Shown one piece after another: positions 5,642 to 5,650 of a stretch of 5,650 nt of DNA (positions are counted from its first letter, which is position 1; each line of letters begins with the position of its first letter). The notes below the pieces were generated by a model, which made no database searches, was not told the DNA's origin, and worked only from the letters and a program-made list of their open reading frames with translations. Both the position numbers and the translations under genes were made by a program. The stretch is from Victivallales bacterium (GTDB taxonomy: Bacteria > Verrucomicrobiota > Lentisphaeria > Oligosphaerales > Lenti-02): positions 1 to 5,650 of the forward strand of contig JABGQJ010000521.1 of assembly GCA_018648945.1 (NCBI GenBank), written 5' to 3'.

Positions 5642-5650
5642 AGAGGCGAG

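Overview
The window is GC-rich, densely coding bacterial DNA that looks like a carbohydrate-processing locus. It combines an N-sulfoglucosamine-sulfohydrolase-like sulfatase with two secreted proteins built from discoidin/jelly-roll, DUF4838 and CBM9-like modules. That mix is typical of sulfatase-rich glycan degraders such as Planctomycetes, Lentisphaerae, Verrucomicrobia and neighbouring uncultured phyla. This placement is inferred from gene content; there is no phylogenetic marker in the window.

Layout. Bases 1-204 carry no convincing gene. They end in a leader (134-204) with a near-perfect inverted repeat, a strong ribosome binding site and an ATG at 205. That start opens only a signal-peptide-like fragment, which runs antisense into the 3' end of the sulfatase gene. 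The sulfatase (286-1746, minus strand) is complete, with all the expected active-site motifs, but has no signal peptide. A 264-base divergent intergenic region follows. It holds a second copy of the same leader (1940-2010), this time feeding an intact gene. That gene (2011-3117) encodes a secreted two-domain beta-sandwich protein. It overlaps by 4 bases (GTGA) the GTG start of a 796-residue secreted DUF4838 + CBM9-like protein (3114-5504). After the stop, bases 5519-5569 hold two inverted copies of one hairpin, differing by a compensatory base-pair change, followed by weaker short repeats to the window end.

How the parts may work together. The two plus-strand genes are translationally coupled, and both products should leave the cytoplasm. 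They are best read as a binding protein and an enzyme or binding partner acting on an extracytoplasmic polysaccharide or glycoconjugate. The divergent sulfatase would remove sulfate from the same substrate or from imported fragments of it; the substrate cannot be read from sequence. The most unusual structural point is that the sulfatase sits between two direct repeats (about 84% identical over 134 bases, 1806 bases apart). Each repeat carries leader, ribosome binding site and the start of a signal peptide, suggesting duplication of a 5' gene end or loss of an older gene at this spot.
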